A DNA stretch of 64,000 nt from Arsukibacterium tuosuense (lineage in GTDB: Bacteria; Pseudomonadota; Gammaproteobacteria; Enterobacterales; Alteromonadaceae): the NCBI RefSeq assembly GCF_900215315.1, contig NZ_OBEB01000004.1:186001-250000 (forward strand), written 5' to 3'. Both the position numbers and the translations under genes were made by a program. Position 1 is the stretch's first letter; the number at the start of each line of letters is the position of its first letter. Shown one piece after another: positions 43,781 to 52,671 of this stretch. A model generated the notes under the pieces. The model made no database searches and had not been told where the DNA came from. It saw nothing but the letters and a program-made list of their open reading frames with translations.

Positions 43781-44550
43781 TGCGAGCCAGTTATCTGATT
43801 GCCCTGCAAAGTATTTTAAGCAAAGAAATTACCCGCTTTATGCGAATTTGGGTGCAAACTCTGGTACCACCCGCCATTACCATGAGCCTGTATTTTGTTA
43901 TTTTTGGCAGTTTAATTGGCTCGCGCATCGGCGATATGGGCGGCTTCAGTTATATGGAGTTTATTGTACCCGGGCTGATTATGATGGCGGTGATCACTAA
44001 CTCCTATGCCAATGTCGCCTCGTCGTTTTTCAGTGCCAAATTTCAACGTAACGTAGAAGAGCTGCTGGTCGCGCCGGTACCCAACTACCTTATTGTGCTG
44101 GGCTACGTTGGCGGAGGCATGGCCCGTGGCATCCTGGTAGGGCTGATAGTAACCATTTTGTCGCTGTTTTTTGTCGATATTCAGATCCATAATCTGGCGA
44201 TCATCGTTGTTACTGTTATCCTGACATCTATGCTGTTTGCGCTGGGTGGGCTAATTAATGCGGTTTATGCCAAAACCTTTGATGACATCAGTATTATTCC
44301 GACCTTTGTGTTGACCCCGTTAACCTATCTTGGCGGGGTATTTTATTCATTAACTATGCTGCCGGGGTTCTGGCAGAATGTAGCGGCGTTAAATCCGATA
44401 GTGTATATGGTTAATGCCTTCCGGTATGGCTTTCTCGGGGTCAGTGATGTCAGCCTGGTGCTGGCGCTGGCGGTGGTGATCAGTTTTATTGTGGTCATGT
44501 TCAGCTTTGCCTTATATTTAATTAGTCGGGGCGTTGGCCTGCGCAGCTAG
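43780..44550 (+). CDS. ABC-2 type membrane permease (YadH type)
   Basis: The 256-residue protein has about six transmembrane helices of the ABC-2 family, with the conserved FIVPGLIMMAVITNSYANVASSFF region and the PTFVLTPLTYLGGVFYSLTMLPGFW signature. It is the channel partner of the upstream ATPase, with a one-base overlap (TGATG). The substrate is unknown; E. coli YadGH is the nearest known pair. No other exporter component is visible. A 137-base gap follows before panP. Confidence 0.92.
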   Translation: MRASYLIALQSILSKEITRFMRIWVQTLVPPAITMSLYFVIFGSLIGSRIGDMGGFSYMEFIVPGLIMMAVITNSYANVASSFFSAKFQRNVEELLVAPVPNYLIVLGYVGGGMARGILVGLIVTILSLFFVDIQIHNLAIIVVTVILTSMLFALGGLINAVYAKTFDDISIIPTFVLTPLTYLGGVFYSLTMLPGFWQNVAALNPIVYMVNAFRYGFLGVSDVSLVLALAVVISFIVVMFSFALYLISRGVGLRS

Positions 44551-44687
44551 CCTGTTTGCACGGTTAAATTTTTGCAGACATTTTCGGGCAGTTGCAGTAG
44601 AGTTAGGCCCTTTCTTCGCCCCTGTCTGAGCTGTGAGAGCAGATAACTGAAGTGGGGCCTGTTTCGGCTCAGTGAGTAGCATAACGC

Positions 44688-46334
44688 ATGACAGAACCGA
44701 CAAAACGGCTGGCTGCCGCCTCTGAAGATGCGCTTTGGCGCATTTTTACGGTACCCGAGGCGCCGGATTCCACCCTAAGTATTATTGAACAGAATCTGTC
44801 GCAGAATCTGGCCGGCTTCCTGCGTGAGAGTATTGTCGCGCTGGAAAAACCGTTATGGCAAATTGAGCGGGATTTTCAGGCGCATCAGATCCCACTGTCG
44901 CCGCAGTTTGTCTCTGACTATGCTGAGAGCATGATGCAGAAGCTGGTAGCGCACTCAGTGCATACCGCCTCGCCCAGCTTCATCGGTCATATGACCTCAG
45001 CTTTGCCGTACTTTGTGCTGCCGTTGTCGAAAATGATGGTAGGGCTGAACCAGAACTTGGTAAAAATCGAGACTTCCAAAGCCTTTACTCCGTTGGAGCG
45101 TCAGGTATTGGGGATGATGCACCATCTGGTTTATGGTGAAAAAGATAACTTTTACAAGAAGTGGATGCACAGCGCCAATCACTCATTAGGCGCGTTTTGC
45201 TCTGGCGGTACCGTCGCGAATATTACCGCACTGTGGATTGCCCGTAACCGTCTGCTAAAGGCTGATGGTGACTTTAAAGGCATTGCCAGAGAGGGCTTAT
45301 TCCGGGCCTTAAAGCACTATGGTTACGATGGCCTGGCGATAGTGGTGTCTGAGCGGGGCCATTATTCCTTGGGCAAAGCTGCCGACGTACTGGGTATTGG
45401 TCGTGACTATGTGGTGAGTGTAAAAACCGATGCTGACAATAAAGTCGATGTCGCCCAGATGCAGCAAGTGTTAACTGAGCTTGCTGCTAAAAATATTAAA
45501 GTGTTAGCGATTGTCGGCGTTGCCGGCACCACTGAAACCGGCAATATAGACCCGTTAGCTCAGCTGGCCGATTTAGCAGAGCAGTTTCAGTGTCACTTTC
45601 ATGTCGATGCTGCCTGGGGTGGTGCCACCTTGCTATCTGATCAGTACCGCCATTTAATGGCCGGTATTGAACGGGCCGATTCAGTTACCATCGACGCTCA
45701 CAAACAGATGTATGTGCCGATGGGCGCAGGGATGGTGGTGTTTAAGCATCCGTCATCAGCGCATGCTATTGAACATCATGCAGAATACATTCTGCGGAAA
45801 GGTTCAAAAGATTTAGGCAGTCAAACCCTGGAAGGCTCACGTCCCGGAATGGCGATGCTGGTCCATGCCTGCCTGCAGGTGATTGGCCGTGATGGCTATG
45901 AAATTCTGATTAACCGCTCGCTGGAAAAAGCCCGCTATTTTGCCACCTTAATTGAGCATAATATTGATTTTGAGCTGATTACAGCGCCCGAGCTGTGTTT
46001 ACTGACCTACCGCTATGTACCGGCGCAGGTGCAAAAAGCCATGGCGGTTGCAACCAGCGAACAGCGTCAGCAGTTTAATGAACTGCTAAATGGCCTGACT
46101 AAATTTATTCAGAAGCGGCAACGGGAAGAGGGTAAGTCGTTTGTATCGCGGACCCGTTTAACCCCGGCAGCTTACGACCGGCAGGAAACTATCGTATTCC
46201 GGGTGGTACTGGCAAACCCGCTGACCACAGAACAAATTCTGCATGATGTTTTGGTTGAGCAGGATCAGATAGCCCAGCAAAATAAAGAATTTTATCCAAA
46301 GTTATTGCAGCTGGCTAAAACGCTGACCGGCTGA
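44688..46334 (+). CDS. panP: PLP-dependent aspartate 1-decarboxylase PanP
   Basis: PanP belongs to the group II decarboxylase fold and converts L-aspartate to beta-alanine, replacing pyruvoyl PanD. The 548-residue protein has the TASPSFIGHMTSALPYF and SANHSLGAFCSGGTVANITAL substrate/PLP segments. VDAAWGG supplies the aspartate that holds the pyridine nitrogen, and Lys339 in TIDAHKQMYVPMG is the PLP lysine. The sequence matches the TIGR03799 type. Beta-alanine feeds PanC (59578), while panD is not in the window. A glutamate decarboxylase is the main alternative, but the length and motifs favour PanP. Confidence 0.9.
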   Translation: MTEPTKRLAAASEDALWRIFTVPEAPDSTLSIIEQNLSQNLAGFLRESIVALEKPLWQIERDFQAHQIPLSPQFVSDYAESMMQKLVAHSVHTASPSFIGHMTSALPYFVLPLSKMMVGLNQNLVKIETSKAFTPLERQVLGMMHHLVYGEKDNFYKKWMHSANHSLGAFCSGGTVANITALWIARNRLLKADGDFKGIAREGLFRALKHYGYDGLAIVVSERGHYSLGKAADVLGIGRDYVVSVKTDADNKVDVAQMQQVLTELAAKNIKVLAIVGVAGTTETGNIDPLAQLADLAEQFQCHFHVDAAWGGATLLSDQYRHLMAGIERADSVTIDAHKQMYVPMGAGMVVFKHPSSAHAIEHHAEYILRKGSKDLGSQTLEGSRPGMAMLVHACLQVIGRDGYEILINRSLEKARYFATLIEHNIDFELITAPELCLLTYRYVPAQVQKAMAVATSEQRQQFNELLNGLTKFIQKRQREEGKSFVSRTRLTPAAYDRQETIVFRVVLANPLTTEQILHDVLVEQDQIAQQNKEFYPKLLQLAKTLTG

Positions 46335-46339
46335 TCGTT

Positions 46340-47341
46340 ATGCCTGCGACATCCCGACGCCACATTGCTATAGCGCTGATTATTTCGGCGTTGACTGCTG
46401 TCGCAATTGCTATCGCCATTGTTGCGTTATGGCTGCTACATCCACGTGATAAAGCACTAACTGCCACTGAATCGTTGCCGCTATCAACTGAACAGAGAGT
46501 ACCAGCCCGGGATACTGCTCCCGTTATTGCGGGTCACACCGGCAAACCGTTAGCAGAAAGCCCGACGGAGCAAGATGATAACGCTACTTTACTTGCTGAT
46601 GTTTCGCCTGAGTTAACTGAGACAGCGGCAAGTCAAAAATGTCAGGCACTAGAGCAAGCATTGGCAAACCATCCAGCCAGCGAGCAGGTTAAGGGCTGGT
46701 ATCATAAAGAACTGTCTGCTGATCTGCATGACAGCTACTATCAGCGGCTTAGTATGGATGAGCTGCTGCAGCAAGCACAAGCTGCGGATATCAGCGCAAT
46801 GCGCATGTTAGCAGAGAAATATCTTCGTTATGCCCGGTTTCAGCGCTATGACAGGCCTGTTGAACCACCCCAAAATGCGGTGCTGGACCGTTCTGCGCTG
46901 GCGCAGGCCCGCTACTGGGCAGAACAAGCTGCGTTGCATGGATACGGCGGAGCATTCATGCTGTTAGCCGAAATGTATTTTTTAGAATTGGAAGACTTGA
47001 ATCGGCAATTAACATCAGCACAGCAACAACACACGCTGGCCGATCAAATTATCGATACTGAGCTGCTAATGAGGGCGTATTTATCGTTGTCTGTTGAGGT
47101 AATGCCGCAGTTACATGATTTTCTGTATCCTGTGCGTGTTCAATTGCAGCAATCGCCTGTACCCGCCGAAAGTCGCGAGCTGTTCGATGACATTTTTCAG
47201 AACTTACTTCAGGAATGGCAACACAAGCGCGCCCTGATGGGGTTGGCGCCAGAGCTGGAGTTTTTTATACCAGCTGAAGTGGAGTCGTACATCCAGCTGG
47301 AAAATCAGCTGCACAATTGCAATAACCAGTTAACTGACTAA
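46340..47341 (+). CDS. Hypothetical single-pass envelope protein with Sel1-like region, 333 aa
   Basis: A short basic N-terminus is followed by one transmembrane helix (about 8-32) and a Thr/Pro/Ser/Glu-rich linker (about 40-95). A helical domain then holds two Sel1-like helix pairs (about 145-220), with ISAMRMLAEKY and QARYWAEQAALHGYGGAFMLLAEMYF. The rest is helical without a known pattern. It starts six bases after panP and probably shares its transcript, although no functional link is evident. Its 3' end overlaps the convergent frdD by 12 bases. Confidence 0.72.
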   Translation: MPATSRRHIAIALIISALTAVAIAIAIVALWLLHPRDKALTATESLPLSTEQRVPARDTAPVIAGHTGKPLAESPTEQDDNATLLADVSPELTETAASQKCQALEQALANHPASEQVKGWYHKELSADLHDSYYQRLSMDELLQQAQAADISAMRMLAEKYLRYARFQRYDRPVEPPQNAVLDRSALAQARYWAEQAALHGYGGAFMLLAEMYFLELEDLNRQLTSAQQQHTLADQIIDTELLMRAYLSLSVEVMPQLHDFLYPVRVQLQQSPVPAESRELFDDIFQNLLQEWQHKRALMGLAPELEFFIPAEVESYIQLENQLHNCNNQLTD

Positions 47342-47701
47342 GTATATTGCCAGTAAGCTGAGTGCAGCCGCACTGCCATAACACAGCACTTTACTAAGCA
47401 AACCGCCGCCCAGCTTAAGATCGTGCAGGCCATGGTGAATACGGTGCGCGGCATGAAACAGCGGTAAGCAAATCACACTGCCAATAAAAGCCAGCCCGGC
47501 CAGTCCCCATAGTGCATCATGCAATAAGGCTGAAATTCGCGGATAGCTCAGATTGTCAGCACTAATGCCACCGAACGCCGGAAGCAGCGCCAACGCCAGA
47601 ATGGCACCCGGTACAACCACGGCAAAACAGACGCCACCGGCGCTGAATAAGGCCCACCAGACCGGCTCGTCAGAACGTTTAGGTTGGGTAGTATTGTTCA
47701 T
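47330..47701 (-). CDS. frdD: Fumarate reductase subunit D (membrane anchor)
   Basis: FrdD, with FrdC, anchors the fumarate reductase complex and forms the quinol site. The 123-residue protein has three transmembrane helices and opens with PKRSDEPVWWALFSAGG, as in FrdD. ATG at 47701 overlaps the frdC stop as TAATG, whereas an upstream start would run into frdC. It is the last gene of the frdABCD operon. Confidence 0.93.
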   Translation of the reverse strand: MNNTTQPKRSDEPVWWALFSAGGVCFAVVVPGAILALALLPAFGGISADNLSYPRISALLHDALWGLAGLAFIGSVICLPLFHAAHRIHHGLHDLKLGGGLLSKVLCYGSAAALSLLAIYLVS

Positions 47702-48105
47702 TATAGCCAGCCCCCTAACAGTAAAACTAAACCCGTTGCCACCAGCAAGGTGGCCAGCCATTGCCCGGCAATCATTAAGCCGGGCGGTGCCAATGGCATC
47801 ACTCTTGGGAACAACTCAAAAAAGGTTTTCGCATGAAACAAACTGGCGCTAAAGGCCAGCAGGTTAAGCAGCACCACCCAGGGCTGCGCCATAAAAGCCA
47901 GCCAGTGTTGCCACTGTGTTTCACCCAGACTGAGGCAATACAGGCCGTACAGCAGGCAACCAATAAAGAACAGGAGCGGCAGTACCGTGGCCTCTCGCAG
48001 CATATATATTTGGAAATAGCGATGCTGCAGCCACCAGTTGCGTGGCATAACCGGCTGATAAGAGCCGGGCTCTGGCTTGCTGCTGCCGGGCTTTTTTAAA
48101 TTCAT
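47701..48105 (-). CDS. frdC: Fumarate reductase subunit C (membrane anchor)
   Basis: FrdC is the other membrane anchor and holds residues for menaquinol oxidation. The 134-residue protein has a cytoplasmic N-terminus with the conserved MPRNWWLQHRYFQIYMLREAT and three transmembrane helices. The Arg/Glu in YMLREAT is the usual quinone-site element. ATG at 48105 has a GAGGA site. Its position between frdB and frdD is standard. Confidence 0.94.
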   Translation of the reverse strand: MNLKKPGSSKPEPGSYQPVMPRNWWLQHRYFQIYMLREATVLPLLFFIGCLLYGLYCLSLGETQWQHWLAFMAQPWVVLLNLLAFSASLFHAKTFFELFPRVMPLAPPGLMIAGQWLATLLVATGLVLLLGGWL

Positions 48106-48115
48106 CACTATATCC

Positions 48116-48826
48116 TCAGGGTTTAAACATGCTGATAATAAAATCGCCGGCCGAGGCCACTTTGCCCTGATTAACTGCGGCGGCCGGATCGACTTTTTTC
48201 GGGCAGACTTCTGAGCAAAAACCGACAAAAGTGCAACCCCATACGCCATTTTTGCTATTAAGTTCAGGCATTCTGGCTGTCTTGCCGGCGTCCCGGCTGT
48301 CCAGGTTATAGCGTTGCGCCAGAGTAATAGCCGCTGGCCCCAGAAATTCTGGGTTTAAACCAAATTGTGGGCAGGCCGAGTAACATAATCCGCAGTTTAT
48401 GCAGTTGGCGAACTGCTGGTATTTAGCCAGTTGTGCCGGGGTTTGCCGGTGTGGCTGGCTGCTTTGGTCATCATTAATCAGGTAAGGTTTAACCGCCGCT
48501 AAGTGTGTTAAAAACGGCTGCATATCGACGATAAGATCTTTCTCTACGTTAAAATGGGCCAGGGCGCTCACGGTCAGTTCATCAGGATAATCCCGTAAAA
48601 AGGTTTTGCAGCCCAGTTTGGGGATGCCGTTAACCATTACACCGCATGAACCACATATCGCCATCCGGCACGACCAGCGAAAGCCGAGGCTGGGGTCCTG
48701 TTGTTGCACCTGCAGCAGCGCATCGAGTACGGAGGTGCTGTTATCGCTTTCTACCTGAAACGCCTGTAATTGCGGCCGGCTATCGGTTTGTGGATTGTAG
48801 CGGGCAATATTGATGGTTTTGCTCAT
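48116..48826 (-). CDS. frdB: Fumarate reductase iron-sulfur subunit
   Basis: FrdB carries electrons from the quinol site to FrdA via three clusters. The [2Fe-2S] ligands are in [15 protein letters not shown] with a following Cys in PKLGC. The [4Fe-4S] ligands are in [12 protein letters not shown], and the [3Fe-4S] region is [12 protein letters not shown]. The 236-residue length is normal. Its start overlaps the frdA stop by four bases, so the two are coupled. Confidence 0.96.
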   Translation of the reverse strand: MSKTINIARYNPQTDSRPQLQAFQVESDNSTSVLDALLQVQQQDPSLGFRWSCRMAICGSCGVMVNGIPKLGCKTFLRDYPDELTVSALAHFNVEKDLIVDMQPFLTHLAAVKPYLINDDQSSQPHRQTPAQLAKYQQFANCINCGLCYSACPQFGLNPEFLGPAAITLAQRYNLDSRDAGKTARMPELNSKNGVWGCTFVGFCSEVCPKKVDPAAAVNQGKVASAGDFIISMFKP

Positions 48827-50604
48827 ACGCTGCTCCCTGCTGAACCACTCCCTTTAGCACCATAGTGACGCTCAGCCGGTGGCAGGCTGGTAATGGTCAC
48901 AGACTGCCAGCTAATTGCCGCTGTGCCATCAGGCTGACAGATTGCCAGGCTGTGCTTTAAAAAATCACTGTCGTTGCGTTGTGTCATGCCCTCATCCAGT
49001 CGCTGATGGGCGCCGCGTGACTCAGTGCGGGCCAGCGCACTGCGGCAAATGGTGTCGGCAACATCCAAGCCAAAGCCAAGCTCCAGATGTTGCAACAAGG
49101 CGCTGTTATAGGCTTTGCTGTTATCGGTAACTTTTAACTGCTGATAGCGGATTTTTAGTGCCTGTAGCGTGCTAAGACACGTCTGCAGGCCGGCGTTGTC
49201 ACGATAAATGCCGCAGCCTTGTTCCATCGCCAGGGTGAGTTCAGTGCGAATGGCATGGACAGTGTCATCACAGCTGTCAGCAAATAAACTGCTGATATAG
49301 GTTTGCTGGTGCTGACATTGCGCTGCCACAGCACTAACTGGCGCCAGACTCATCTTCTGTACCCGCGCAGCCGCCTGCTCACCAGCCACCTTGCCGAACA
49401 CCAGCAGTTCAGATAGCGAATTAGAGCCCAGCCGGTTGGCACCATGTAAGCCCACTGAGGCACATTCGCCGACGGCAAACAGACCGGAAATGCTGGTCTG
49501 GCAGTTAATGTCGGTTAAAATGCCGCCCATGGTGTAATGCACCGCCGGGCGGATTGGAATAGGGGCAGTAGCCGGGTCAATATTGACATAGGACTTTGCC
49601 AGCTCGCAGATAAAGGGTAGCCGGCTGGCTAAGTGGGCTTCGCCTAAATGACGTAAATCCAGGTAAACCACAGCATGGCCGTGATAATCGGCCGTTAAGC
49701 CACGCTGTTGTTGCTGCCAGAACGCCTGCGAGAGTTTATCGCGTGGTCCCAGCTCCATATATTTATTCTTTGGCTGGCCGGCGGGTGTTTCCGGACCCAG
49801 GCCATAGTCCTGCAAGTACCGGTAGCCGTCTTTATTCAGTAAAATACCACCTTCACCACGACAGGCCTCGGTAATTAAAATGCCACTGCCAGGCAAGCCC
49901 GTTGGGTGATATTGGACAAACTCCATATCCCGCAGTGCCACACCATGCCGATAGGCCAGCGCCATACCATCGCCGGTAACAATGCCACCATTGGTATTGT
50001 AATGAAATACCCGGCCGGCGCCACCGGTCGCCAGAATGACCGCTTTGCCCAGAATTTGTACCAGTTCGCCGGTACTGAAGCAGATAGCCAGTACGCCAGC
50101 AATTTGCTGTTCAACCACCAATAAATCAATAACAAAATATTCATCAAAACGAGTGATAGTGGGGTACTTAAGTGAAGTTTGAAACAGGGTGTGCAGGATA
50201 TGAAAACCGGTTTTATCGGCGGCAAACCAGGTGCGTTCAGTCTTCATACCACCAAAACGGCGCACCTGAATACTGCCATCGGCTTTGCGACTCCACGGGC
50301 AGCCCCAGCGCTCCAGTTGCACCAGCTCCTGATAAGCGTGTTTGACAAAATATTCCACCACATCCTGTTCAGCCAGCCAGTCACTGCCGCTTACCGTATC
50401 CTGAAAATGAGCGGCCAGACTGTCTTGCTCTAAGGTTACCGCCGCTGCGCCGCCCTCGGCAGCAACGGTATGCGAGCGCATCGGGTATACTTTGGACAGC
50501 AATGCCACCTGTAAGGTCGGGCTGGTTTCCGCGGCAGCGATAGCAGCTCGTAAGCCGGCACCGCCGCCACCCACTACAATAATATCCTGTTGTAACTGTT
50601 GCAT
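48823..50604 (-). CDS. frdA: Fumarate reductase flavoprotein subunit
   Basis: FrdA reduces fumarate to succinate in anaerobic respiration using covalently bound FAD. The dinucleotide fold [14 protein letters not shown] is followed by [10 protein letters not shown], whose His carries the FAD, and by the active-site loop [21 protein letters not shown]. The C-terminal Arg-rich helical region ([13 protein letters not shown]) is present. ATG at 50604 with AAGGA gives 593 residues, near the 602 of E. coli. The order frdABCD, with the four-subunit E. coli type, identifies it as fumarate reductase rather than succinate dehydrogenase. A prenyltransferase gene ends 14 bases upstream. Confidence 0.96.
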   Translation of the reverse strand: MQQLQQDIIVVGGGGAGLRAAIAAAETSPTLQVALLSKVYPMRSHTVAAEGGAAAVTLEQDSLAAHFQDTVSGSDWLAEQDVVEYFVKHAYQELVQLERWGCPWSRKADGSIQVRRFGGMKTERTWFAADKTGFHILHTLFQTSLKYPTITRFDEYFVIDLLVVEQQIAGVLAICFSTGELVQILGKAVILATGGAGRVFHYNTNGGIVTGDGMALAYRHGVALRDMEFVQYHPTGLPGSGILITEACRGEGGILLNKDGYRYLQDYGLGPETPAGQPKNKYMELGPRDKLSQAFWQQQQRGLTADYHGHAVVYLDLRHLGEAHLASRLPFICELAKSYVNIDPATAPIPIRPAVHYTMGGILTDINCQTSISGLFAVGECASVGLHGANRLGSNSLSELLVFGKVAGEQAAARVQKMSLAPVSAVAAQCQHQQTYISSLFADSCDDTVHAIRTELTLAMEQGCGIYRDNAGLQTCLSTLQALKIRYQQLKVTDNSKAYNSALLQHLELGFGLDVADTICRSALARTESRGAHQRLDEGMTQRNDSDFLKHSLAICQPDGTAAISWQSVTITSLPPAERHYGAKGSGSAGSSV

Positions 50605-50618
50605 AGCTTGTCCTTGTA

Positions 50619-51515
50619 TCAGGCAGGGCCAGCCCACAACAAGCCGGCTAGCAGCAGCAGTGGGTAGAGATGACATAGCAACACATTCATGCCCAGATAA
50701 GGCTGCAGTTGCTGCGGCTTATCGGCATTGTGAAATAGCCCGGGCAACAACTTTGCTACCAGCCCCAGGGTAAGCAGTGCCAGCAAGCACTGCCAGGGTA
50801 AAATGCCGCTGCTAACTCCTGTAAGCAGTAGCAGATAACTCAGCAATAACAGTAGGGTATAAACACTGGCACTGTGACGCCGGCCAATAACGATAGGCAA
50901 GTGGCGCCTGCCAACCTGACGGTCGGCATCGACATCAGGAAACTGATTTAATAACAATAAATTGCTGACCAGCAGGGTGATGATAAAAGCCAGCAACCAG
51001 GCGCCGGCGCTGATGCTGCCAGCGAGCACCCAGTAGCTGCCCAGGGTCATAAAAATACCAAAACCAATACCAGGTGCCAGTAAGCAAAGCAATGGCCAGC
51101 GGTTAATGTGCCTTGTATAGCCGTAAATCAGCAGCACGCCGGGAATCCCGATGAATAGTGGTTGCCAGCTAAGCTGATAGCTCAGATATAAGCCGCCGGC
51201 TATCACCAGTAGCAGGCTGACCACCGCCAACAGCAATGCAAGGTTGGCAGCTGCCGGATGCTGGATCAGGGTGCCACTGCCACCACTGAACGGCGTGCGG
51301 TTGGTCAGAAAATCCAGGCCGGATTTAAAATCGAAATATTCGTTCAGCGCATTGACACTTATATGAGCGCATAATCCGATTGCTGTAATCAGAGTGAGTA
51401 AGCCCGGCGATAGCGGATGCCCTGCCTGCCAGCTAGCGGCAGCCGCCAGGGCAATACAGACCAGGGTCAGGCTTAAAAAGTTGACACGGGCAACACCACA
51501 AAGTTGTTTTAGCAA
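50619..51515 (-). CDS. UbiA-family prenyltransferase (MenA-like)
   Basis: The 298-residue protein has about nine transmembrane helices and the two Asp-rich prenyl-diphosphate motifs of the UbiA superfamily: NEYFDFKSGLD (first; NxxxD) and DVDADRQVGRR (second). It resembles MenA, which makes demethylmenaquinone from 1,4-dihydroxy-2-naphthoate. It lies 14 bases upstream of frdA on the same strand, so the operon would be prenyltransferase-frdABCD. This fits menaquinol supply to fumarate reductase (inference). A weak FNR-like sequence (51573-51586) lies upstream. Another UbiA enzyme such as UbiA itself is a less likely reading. Confidence 0.82.
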   Translation of the reverse strand: MLKQLCGVARVNFLSLTLVCIALAAAASWQAGHPLSPGLLTLITAIGLCAHISVNALNEYFDFKSGLDFLTNRTPFSGGSGTLIQHPAAANLALLLAVVSLLLVIAGGLYLSYQLSWQPLFIGIPGVLLIYGYTRHINRWPLLCLLAPGIGFGIFMTLGSYWVLAGSISAGAWLLAFIITLLVSNLLLLNQFPDVDADRQVGRRHLPIVIGRRHSASVYTLLLLLSYLLLLTGVSSGILPWQCLLALLTLGLVAKLLPGLFHNADKPQQLQPYLGMNVLLCHLYPLLLLAGLLWAGPA

Positions 51516-51678
51516 CCAGCACTCCTGTTAAACATATTTGCTACAGAGTATAGCTACCTGCCAGCTTATGGCTTGATCTGCGACATTTTTTCCGCATTTA
51601 TGTTGTAAACTAATGATGAATTGCTATTGTCGGAGCAGTGCAGCCATAGTCTGGCTTAACCAAATTTAAGGAAAACTT

Positions 51679-52314
51679 ATGCGTGTCATTTTATTAATAG
51701 TATCGATGCTGCTGCTGACAGGCTGCCAGAGCGCCTACTACTCGACAATGGAGAAGGTGGGGGTGCACAAAAGGGACATTCTGGCAGACCGGGTAGATAA
51801 AGCCCAGGATGCCCAGCAAGATGCCCAGAAGCAATTTAAGTCAGCATTGGAACAATTCAGTACTCTGATAAAATTTGATGGCGGCGATTTGCAAAAACAG
51901 TACGAGCAAACCGATGAACAATACCAGGATTGCAGCGAGGCCGCCGCATTAGTGTCAGAGCGGATAAACAGCATTGAAGATGTAGCAGAAGCATTATTTG
52001 ATGAGTGGCAGGACGAGTTGGACATGTACACCAACGCCAAACTGAAACAGGAAAGCACGGCCAAACTGAGATCAACCCAACGCCAGTATAAGCAACTGCT
52101 TAATACTATGCGCCAGGCAGAAAGCTCTATGGCACCCGTGCTGGATAGTCTGCGGGACAATAGCTTGTATTTAAAGCATAATTTGAATGCTCAGGCGATT
52201 GGTGCCTTGCGTGATGAATTCGCGGGTATTGAGCGCGATATTACCCTGCTTATTCGCAATATGAATAAAGCCATTAGTGAATCGCAGCAATTTATTGCTA
52301 CCCTTAAACAATAA
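51679..52314 (+). CDS. DUF2959 family lipoprotein, 211 aa
   Basis: A lipoprotein signal (LLLTGC, Cys16) is followed by a helical, highly charged domain with coiled-coil character, as in DUF2959. The segment GVHKRDILADRVDKAQDAQQDAQKQF is typical of the family. There is no catalytic motif; the protein probably acts structurally in the envelope. It has its own transcription unit upstream of a small membrane protein gene. Confidence 0.85.
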   Translation: MRVILLIVSMLLLTGCQSAYYSTMEKVGVHKRDILADRVDKAQDAQQDAQKQFKSALEQFSTLIKFDGGDLQKQYEQTDEQYQDCSEAAALVSERINSIEDVAEALFDEWQDELDMYTNAKLKQESTAKLRSTQRQYKQLLNTMRQAESSMAPVLDSLRDNSLYLKHNLNAQAIGALRDEFAGIERDITLLIRNMNKAISESQQFIATLKQ

Positions 52315-52374
52315 AGTGGTGGGCGCTCAGGCGCTGCTAAGACGTTTAACGTTTAATTAAAACAGGAGAGTGCT

Positions 52375-52599
52375 ATGTCGGGTCAGGGATCGGGTGGCAA
52401 CGTAATCGCCGCACTTTGTAATATTTTTGTGCCGGGTTTAGGTCAGCTGGTGCAGGGGCGTATTCTGGCAGCGCTGGTGTTTTTTGTTATTTGTGTAGTG
52501 GGTTATGCCCTTTGGTGGCTTATTATTCCGGCTATTATTGCGGCTATAGCGCATTTGTGGGCCATTATTGATGCGGCCAAATTCCGCGCCAGGTTGTAG
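52375..52599 (+). CDS. Small membrane protein, TM2-like, 74 aa
   Basis: The protein has a short polar N-terminus (SGQGSGG) and two hydrophobic helices, with NIFVPGLGQLVQGRILAALVFF between and in the first. The GLGQ and a final basic tail (AKFRARL) resemble the TM2-domain and similar small integral membrane proteins. The function is unknown. It stands 60 bases after the lipoprotein gene with a good AGGAG site. Confidence 0.75.
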   Translation: MSGQGSGGNVIAALCNIFVPGLGQLVQGRILAALVFFVICVVGYALWWLIIPAIIAAIAHLWAIIDAAKFRARL

Positions 52600-52671
52600 C
52601 AACCGGCGTCTCAATATTGTAAAGCGGGTAAACCCTCCAGCCGCGAGTCCAGCCAACCAGAAGAGCGCAAT

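Noticed and set aside
44551-44687. Inverted AGGCCC/GGGGCCT pair before panP as an attenuator or riboswitch
   Set aside because: The arms are far apart and interrupted, and no known riboswitch core is recognisable.
51573-51586. FNR-like site upstream of the prenyltransferase-frd operon
   Set aside because: Only one half (TTGAT) matches; the other half (GACAT) agrees in just two of five bases, so it is too weak to call an operator.
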